DNA of 12,869 bases, taken from Phycisphaerales bacterium. Lineage in GTDB: Bacteria > Planctomycetota > Phycisphaerae > Sedimentisphaerales > Anaerohalosphaeraceae. The DNA lies in NCBI GenBank assembly GCA_011055475.1, contig DSDH01000656.1:1-12869 (forward strand), in the 5' to 3' direction. Below the pieces are notes generated by a model. It ran no database searches. It had not been told where the DNA came from and worked only from the letters and a program-made list of their open reading frames with translations. Shown piece after piece: positions 8,111 through 12,869 of the stretch; position 1 is the first letter of the stretch, and the number at the start of each line of letters is the position of its first letter. Both the position numbers and the translations under genes were made by a program.

Positions 8111-9033
8111 TCGAAACCCACAAACTGAGCAAGTATTACGGCGATCTGGCCGCCCTGGTCGATTTGGACCTGCACATCGACGAGGGGACGATCTTTGGCT
8201 TCATCGGTCCCAACGGCGCCGGCAAGACGACCACCATGCGGATCCTCGCGACGCTCCTGGAGCCCACCCGCGGTCGCGCCGTCATCGACGGACTGGATGT
8301 GCGGCTCCAGGGCAAGGAGGTCCGTCGTCGTGTCGGCTACATGCCCGACTTTATGGGCGTGTACGACGACCTCAAGGTCTTCGAGTATCTGGAGTTCTTC
8401 GCCGCGGCGTTCAACATTGAGCGGCGCAAGCGCAAGGACATCGTCGAGGGCGTGCTGGAACTGACCGATCTGCAGGGCAAGCGGGCCGCCGCCGTCGACA
8501 GCCTGTCGCGCGGCATGCAGCAGCGCCTGGGACTGGCCCGCGTGTTGATCCACGACCCGAAGGTGCTCATCCTCGATGAGCCGGCCAGCGGTCTCGATCC
8601 CCGGGCCCGGATTGAAATCCGCGAGCTGCTCCGCGAGCTCAAGCGCATGGGCAAGACGATCATGATCTCCAGCCACATCCTTAGCGAGCTCGAGGAGATC
8701 TGCGACCACATCGGTATCATCGAGCAGGGACGCCTCGTGTTCAGCGGCACCCTCGACGAAATCCGCCGCCGGATCGGCATTCAGAACAAGATGCGCGTCC
8801 GCGTCACCGGCGATCCACAGCGCGCCGTCGAAGTGCTCACCGCCCTGCCGAACGTGCGTGAGGTCCGCCGTGAGGACGGCTATGTCGCCGTCATGTACGC
8901 CGAGGGCTGCGAGATCGACGGCAGCATCGCCCGGGCGCTGGTCCAGGCCGGGCTGGACGTCCTAGCCCTCGAACCCGAACAGTTGAAGCTCGACAATGCG
9001 TTTCTCGAACTGACCCAAGGCATCGTTCACTAG
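8107..9033 (+). CDS. ABC transporter ATP-binding protein (ABC-2/NosF-like)
   Basis: A 308-residue nucleotide-binding subunit. Walker A is G34-PNGAGK-T41; the signature is LSRGMQQ at 133-139, a frequent variant in this subfamily; Walker B is VLILDEP at 153-159 with catalytic Glu158; the D-loop is SGLD at 161-164; and the H-loop is His190 in ISSHIL. The Q-loop reads YMPDF (78-82), with Asp81 where Gln is usual. The last 80 residues form the small C-terminal domain seen in ABC-2 exporter ATPases (NosF/CcmA/GldA-like). It should sit on the cytoplasmic face, bind the permeases encoded directly downstream and power export or lipid/protein extraction; the substrate is unknown. Its ATG overlaps the previous stop by four bases (ATGA), and GGAG at 8093-8096 is the likely ribosome site. 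It is the only ABC ATPase in the window, so it probably serves all three permeases. Confidence 0.95.
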   Translation: MIETHKLSKYYGDLAALVDLDLHIDEGTIFGFIGPNGAGKTTTMRILATLLEPTRGRAVIDGLDVRLQGKEVRRRVGYMPDFMGVYDDLKVFEYLEFFAAAFNIERRKRKDIVEGVLELTDLQGKRAAAVDSLSRGMQQRLGLARVLIHDPKVLILDEPASGLDPRARIEIRELLRELKRMGKTIMISSHILSELEEICDHIGIIEQGRLVFSGTLDEIRRRIGIQNKMRVRVTGDPQRAVEVLTALPNVREVRREDGYVAVMYAEGCEIDGSIARALVQAGLDVLALEPEQLKLDNAFLELTQGIVH

Positions 9034-9056
9034 ATGGACTCTTCACGGAACACCCC

Positions 9057-10769
9057 ATGCCGCATCACGACTCATGGCGGACCTGGCAACGGTGCCATCC
9101 GATCGACCTGTTCGGGCCGATCGTGGACAAGGAGCTGCGCATCGCCTCTCGACACAAAACGCATTATGCTCTGCGCACGCTCTACGTGGCGGTGCTCACG
9201 GTAAGCCTGGCGGGCGTCTGGTTCTCAACGGTCGGCCTGGGTCCCGTCACCGCCGGCGCCCACCAGGTCGCCGCCATGGCCCGGGCCGGACGGACCACGG
9301 TCTTTCTGATCACGGCCATTCAGTTCTTCGCCCTGCCGGTGGTCGCCGCGGTCCTGCTGAGCAACAGCATCAGCGAGGAAATCGAACGCGGCACCCTGGC
9401 CGTGCTGCTGACCACGCCGATCCGAAGCCTTCAGATCGTCGCCGGCAAACTGGTTGGGCGATTGATGCTGCTGGTCTTGCTGGTGGCGATCAGCCTGCCG
9501 CTGCTGGCCATCGTGCGGGTCTTCGGCGGCGTGCCGTGGGGCTTCATCGTGACGGGCGTGTGCCTGACGTTCAGCACGGCCGTCTTTGCCGGCTCCCTGA
9601 GCCTGCTGGCGTCCACGTGGCTGCCGCGGGCCCATCAGTCCGCGGTGGTGGCGCTGGCCGTCCTCGTGCTCCTGGGACTGCTGACGGCCGTCCAGGCCAG
9701 ACTTGCCCCCGGCCCGATTGCATCGCCCGGTCTGTCGCATCTCTGGGCCACGGCCGCCCTGTTCAGCCCCTACACCGTGTTCCTTCAGAACGGCGGCACC
9801 TTGAACCCCGGTTTGGGTACGGGTTCGGGCGCTCCCTGGGTGGCGCACTGCCTGCTGACGCTCGCGGTCTCAATCGTTTTATGTCTGCTGGCGGCGGTCT
9901 GGCTTCGCCGGGCGATGCTCGTCGAGGCCTTCGGCGGCCGACGGCGATTCCTGGCGGGGTGGTTCGGCCGCAACGCCCGCCATCGGTTCGTGGAGCAGCG
10001 GGACGTGCGGCGGCTGCGCGGTCCGTGCATGTTCTGGAAGGACACCCAGCACATCCGCCCGCGCCCCTGGCTGGAGCCGGCGATGGTGGCCGTCGTCGCG
10101 GCGACGTTCTACGTGGCGGCGTGGCTCGTTCCGCCAAGCCTGGCCTCGCGCCATGTCCACGCCGCCCTGGCCGGAATCATCGTGTTCGTCGGCCTCATGC
10201 GCACCGCTGTGCTGGCCGCCGGGGCCTGCGCCACCGAACGCGAAAAGCGATGCTGGCCCGTGCTGTTGACCACCCTGCTCGATGAGCGGCAGATCGTCCG
10301 CCAGAAGGCCCTAGCGATTCTGACGGCCACGCTGCCGCTGTGGATATGGCTCGTCCTGCACACCTCTGTCTTCGCCGCCATCGACGTGCTTGACCCGGTC
10401 GCCTTGGTGGGTGTCGCCGTGTTCGTCCCCACCGGCCTGCTGCTGTTCCTGGGCTTGGGGATGTACTTCGGCCTGCGGGCCACGACCGTGACGCGCGCCG
10501 TGGCGATGACCTTCGCTGTCGTGGTCGGCCTGTGCTTCGTGCTGCCGATGGCCGCCGTGGCCAACCCGGTCGTGGGCGTGATTCTGAGTTTTCTCATCGA
10601 CGGCCGGGACGTCTACGGCCGCCTCGGCCAACTTCTCTTCATGCTGATGTTCGTCGGGCCCGTCCTCGTCGTCGACGTGTTCCTGGGCGCCGGTTTCCTC
10701 TGGCAAGCGGAGTGCCAGATACGACGCCACGTTTTTGCCCGGTCCGGATCGGACGGGATCGGAGACTGA
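9057..10769 (+). CDS. ABC-2/NosY-type permease, double-length (first of three)
   Basis: A 570-residue integral membrane protein with roughly ten to twelve hydrophobic stretches. It looks like two related halves. The first has GPIVDKELR at 20-28, then EEIERGTLAVLLTTP from 107, then ISLPLLAIVR and GGVPWGF. The second has a degenerate GPCMFWKD at 322-329 and EREKRCWPVLLTT at 394-406. The E-x-E/R...LLTTP element is the conserved coupling region of ABC-2 permeases that contacts the ATPase (family knowledge). The protein starts 23 bases after the ATPase stop; the ribosome site is weak (GGAA at 9047-9050, six bases before the ATG). Membrane transport with the upstream ATPase is close to certain; the substrate cannot be inferred. 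The next gene encodes a clear paralogue, and the shared blocks suggest tandem duplication. Confidence 0.9.
   Translation: MPHHDSWRTWQRCHPIDLFGPIVDKELRIASRHKTHYALRTLYVAVLTVSLAGVWFSTVGLGPVTAGAHQVAAMARAGRTTVFLITAIQFFALPVVAAVLLSNSISEEIERGTLAVLLTTPIRSLQIVAGKLVGRLMLLVLLVAISLPLLAIVRVFGGVPWGFIVTGVCLTFSTAVFAGSLSLLASTWLPRAHQSAVVALAVLVLLGLLTAVQARLAPGPIASPGLSHLWATAALFSPYTVFLQNGGTLNPGLGTGSGAPWVAHCLLTLAVSIVLCLLAAVWLRRAMLVEAFGGRRRFLAGWFGRNARHRFVEQRDVRRLRGPCMFWKDTQHIRPRPWLEPAMVAVVAATFYVAAWLVPPSLASRHVHAALAGIIVFVGLMRTAVLAAGACATEREKRCWPVLLTTLLDERQIVRQKALAILTATLPLWIWLVLHTSVFAAIDVLDPVALVGVAVFVPTGLLLFLGLGMYFGLRATTVTRAVAMTFAVVVGLCFVLPMAAVANPVVGVILSFLIDGRDVYGRLGQLLFMLMFVGPVLVVDVFLGAGFLWQAECQIRRHVFARSGSDGIGD
9486..9548 (+). 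repeat. 63-base block shared with the next permease gene (copy 1)
   Basis: This block encodes AISLPLLAIVRVFGGVPWGFI. It matches 11188-11250 at 57 of 63 positions by hand count, without gaps; most differences are at third codon positions. It is a paralogous coding repeat, not a mobile element. Confidence 0.85.
10761..10764 (+). promoter_or_regulatory. Ribosome binding site for the second permease
   Basis: GGAG lies nine bases before the ATG at 10774, inside the last codons of the first permease. It favours 10774 over the in-frame start at 10735, which would add 13 residues of non-family sequence and overlap the first permease. Confidence 0.6.
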
Positions 10770-10773
10770 CACC

Positions 10774-12567
10774 ATGGGCCGTATCCTGCAAACACTGTGT
10801 CGGCCGTCCTGGTGGGTCGGTCCCATCTTCGACAAGGAGCTGCGGGTCTCCAGTCGGCGCAAACGCAACTATGCCCTGCGCTTCGGCTACCTCGTGAGCC
10901 TGACCGCCCTGATCGCCCTGGTCTGGGTCAGCGCGGTCGATTTGCGGGGCGGCTCACTGGCCGTCCAGCAGGCGCGGATGGCCGAAGCCGGAAAGGTGAT
11001 TATCACCGGCATCATCATCTTCCAATTCGTGGCCACACAGTTCATCGCCGTCATCATGCTCAGCACGAGCATCAGCGATGAAATCTACCACCGCACCCTG
11101 GGCGTCCTGATGACCACCCCGATCAACAGCTTTCAGATCGTCATGGGCAAGCTCTTCAGCAAACTGCTGCAGTTGCTCGTGCTGCTGGCCATCAGCCTGC
11201 CGCTGCTGGCGATCGTGCGTGTGCTCGGCGGCGTGCCCTGGGGCTTCATCGGGTCCAGCCTGTGCATTACCCTGACCGCCATCCTGTTCGCCGGGTCGCT
11301 GAGCCTCTTGTTCTCGATCAGCGGCCGCAAATCCTATGCGGTGATTCTCACGACGATGCTGACGCTGGTGGTGCTCTATGCCTTCGTGCCGGGCACGCTG
11401 TTCTGGTTCCTGTACTACACGCGGCTTCAGGCCTTGCTGTTGCCCTTGACGACGTTGCTCAACCCGGTGATCACGATGTTTCTGAACACCCAGACGATAT
11501 TCCAATCGGGGCTGCTGAGTCAGTTGCCCTTCTTCGATCTGCTCTGGCCGATCCACTGCCTGCTGATGCTGCTGGCCTCGGCTGTTGTTCTGGCCTGGTC
11601 GATCTGGATCGTGCGGCGCGTCGCGTCGCGGGAGGCCGTGGGGGCGCCGGCCATCGGCTGGCGATGGCTCCTGGGCCGAGGCTCCCGACCCAACGGTTCG
11701 AGCGCCCCGGCCGAGGAAGAACCCCTCCGCGAGGTCATCGGTTCGCCGATCCTGTGGAAGGAACTGCGGGCGCCCTTCATCCAGGGCAGCCGACGCGAGA
11801 ACCTGGCCGGTCTGGTGGTCTCTGTCGCCGCGCTGGGCTTCACGTACTGGATGGGCTATCGCGACGACCTGCTGCGCGAGGACAACACGCACATGTCGTA
11901 CGTCACGATCTTCGTGTCGATGGGCCTGATGTGCCACCTCGTGCTGGCGGCCACCACGTTCACCATCGAGAAGGAGCGCCGCTCCTGGCCGCTGTTGCTG
12001 GCCACCACGCTCGACGACGTCGCCATTGTCTGGGGCAAAGCCGTGGGCGTCGTGCGGCGGTGTCTGCCCGTTTGGGCGTTCCTGGCCGCGCACGTCCTGC
12101 TGTTCATCCTGGCCGGGTACATTCATCCCGTGGCCGTCGTGCACGTGGCCCTGATCGCATTGTGGATCATCGTGTTCCTGACGGGCAGTGGATTGTACTT
12201 CAGCGCGTTGTTTCGACGGACCACCACGGCGGTCGTGGCGAACATGGCCCTGGCCGCCCTGCTGTGGTTCCTGGCCCCCGTCGTCCTGGGCCTGTTCGCC
12301 GAGGGAGGTCAGCGGGCCGGCGGTTTTCTGATGGCCTACCTGCGGGCCCATCCCCTGGTGCAGACCAGCATCGTGATGCGCGGCGACGGCGGCGACGTGA
12401 ACGCCACGGCATCATTGGGCCAACTGCGCTATTTCTGGCCCGACCGCAGCGGCACCGGCGTGCTCGAAACCACCGGCATCCTGGCACTGCACGCGTTGGC
12501 CTACAGCGCCGTGGGGGTTCTGTTCGGCTGGCGGGCCAAGTGCCGATTGCGGAAAGGCATTTTCTGA
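10774..12567 (+). CDS. ABC-2/NosY-type permease, double-length (second of three)
   Basis: A 597-residue integral membrane protein, paralogous to the one before it. Its two-half structure is clearer: G16-PIFDKEL-R24 recurs as S324-PILWKEL-R332, and the coupling element DEIYHRTLGVLMTTP (from 102) recurs as EKERRSWPLLLATT (from 399). Between the halves lies a hydrophilic linker (about 290-322, rich in Gly, Ser, Pro and Glu) that is probably cytoplasmic. Hydrophobic stretches number about eleven or twelve. The stop of the first permease is only four bases upstream, so the two are surely co-transcribed and probably translated together. ATG 10774 is chosen by the GGAG at 10761-10764. It is likely to pair with the ATPase, perhaps as a heterodimer with its neighbour or as a self-sufficient double permease; the sequence does not decide. 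Confidence 0.9.
   Translation: MGRILQTLCRPSWWVGPIFDKELRVSSRRKRNYALRFGYLVSLTALIALVWVSAVDLRGGSLAVQQARMAEAGKVIITGIIIFQFVATQFIAVIMLSTSISDEIYHRTLGVLMTTPINSFQIVMGKLFSKLLQLLVLLAISLPLLAIVRVLGGVPWGFIGSSLCITLTAILFAGSLSLLFSISGRKSYAVILTTMLTLVVLYAFVPGTLFWFLYYTRLQALLLPLTTLLNPVITMFLNTQTIFQSGLLSQLPFFDLLWPIHCLLMLLASAVVLAWSIWIVRRVASREAVGAPAIGWRWLLGRGSRPNGSSAPAEEEPLREVIGSPILWKELRAPFIQGSRRENLAGLVVSVAALGFTYWMGYRDDLLREDNTHMSYVTIFVSMGLMCHLVLAATTFTIEKERRSWPLLLATTLDDVAIVWGKAVGVVRRCLPVWAFLAAHVLLFILAGYIHPVAVVHVALIALWIIVFLTGSGLYFSALFRRTTTAVVANMALAALLWFLAPVVLGLFAEGGQRAGGFLMAYLRAHPLVQTSIVMRGDGGDVNATASLGQLRYFWPDRSGTGVLETTGILALHALAYSAVGVLFGWRAKCRLRKGIF
11188..11250 (+). repeat. 63-base block shared with the previous permease gene (copy 2)
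   Basis: This block encodes AISLPLLAIVRVLGGVPWGFI and is the counterpart of 9486-9548, with six mismatches in 63 bases. It lies just after the coupling element in the first half of the second permease. Confidence 0.85.
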
Positions 12568-12586
12568 CCGTTTGACGAGACCAGAC

Positions 12587-12869
12587 GTGTACCCTTTGCG
12601 TGATGCCATCACGTTGTCGTGGTTGACCGGGCCGATCTTCGACAAGGAGCTGCGCGTCGCCAGCCGCCGCCGACACACGTACTGGATGCGCACGGCGTAT
12701 ATCCTGATTCTGGGCGCCCTTGTGGCCCTGCTGTGGCTCCAGATGCAGCTCTTGGCCGTAACGGCGCCCCAAAGTCGGCGGATGGTGGAAACGGCGGAGA
12801 TGGCCCGCCTGTTCAGCCTGATCATGGTCTGGCTGCAGTTCATCACGCTTCATCTGATCGCCTTGGCCC
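12587..12869 (+). CDS. ABC-2/NosY-type permease (third of three), 3' partial
   Basis: A frame starting at GTG 12587 runs open to the end of the window, giving 94 complete codons of a third permease. It begins MYPLRDAITLSWL and carries GPIFDKELR at residues 15-23, then ASRRRHTYWMRTAY and a hydrophobic segment (ILILGALVALLWL), matching the N-termini of the two upstream permeases almost position for position. A second hydrophobic segment (LFSLIMVWLQFITLHLIALA) reaches the edge. The start is a GTG 19 bases after the previous stop with only a weak purine run (ACGAGA, 12575-12580) before it; TTG 12572 is a less likely alternative. Over ATCTTC plus the KELR codons its DNA is identical for 20 bases to 10825-10844 in the second permease. 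Whether the full gene is also double-length cannot be seen. Confidence 0.85.
   Translation, partial: MYPLRDAITLSWLTGPIFDKELRVASRRRHTYWMRTAYILILGALVALLWLQMQLLAVTAPQSRRMVETAEMARLFSLIMVWLQFITLHLIALA

Noticed and set aside
10735..10773. Upstream in-frame start for the second permease
   Set aside because: It would overlap the first permease by 35 bases and add residues absent from its paralogues; the ATG at 10774 has a GGAG at good spacing.
9486..11250. The shared 63-base blocks as ends of a mobile element
   Set aside because: Both copies are in the same direction, lie in frame at the same place in paralogous coding sequences, and enclose no transposase.
10954..12351. A 465-codon open frame on the - strand
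   Set aside because: It is an antisense shadow of the second permease gene, with the same Gln/His/Arg/Gly-rich composition and no family motif.

Overview
The window is about 12.9 kb of GC-rich DNA (roughly two-thirds G+C, judged by eye) in which every convincing gene lies on the + strand with short gaps or overlaps. It reads as the inside of one long operon that continues past both ends. The proteins resemble families common in Planctomycetota (perhaps Phycisphaerae-like): double-length permeases with a KELR motif, a large exported protein with a GPVDY-type membrane motif, and a BatA-like VWA protein. That assignment is recalled family knowledge, not a database result.

Layout. Positions 1-1668 hold the 3' part of a large VWA/GATase-like membrane protein whose N-terminus lies outside the window. 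Positions 1685-2710 encode a complete MoxR-family AAA+ ATPase. Positions 2870-3781 encode a soluble DUF58 protein. Positions 3854-5818 encode a BatA-like membrane protein with a VWA domain. Positions 5843-8110 encode a large exported membrane protein with two central membrane segments. Positions 8107-9033 encode an ABC ATPase that overlaps the preceding gene by four bases (ATGA). Three related ABC-2/NosY-type permeases follow at 9057-10769, 10774-12567 and 12587 to the end; the last is truncated by the window. The longest non-coding gap is about 160 bases. I saw no tRNA, rRNA, CRISPR array, insertion sequence or convincing terminator.

How the parts may work together. MoxR ATPases usually act as chaperones on metal-binding VWA proteins, and MoxR, DUF58 and BatA-type genes form a well-known conserved cluster. 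Here that cluster is joined, without a visible transcriptional break, to one ABC ATPase and at least three permeases. The most economical inference is an envelope machine: the cytoplasmic MoxR and DUF58 proteins act on membrane-anchored VWA proteins, and the ABC module moves or extracts an unknown substrate. The substrate, and any physical coupling between the two halves, cannot be read from the sequence.

Most notable points: the joining of the two modules; two complete permeases that each look like a fusion of two related halves; a 63-base block about 90% identical between neighbouring permease genes; an Asp where the ABC Q-loop Gln is expected; and a possible 33-codon leader ORF stopping on the start of the DUF58 gene.
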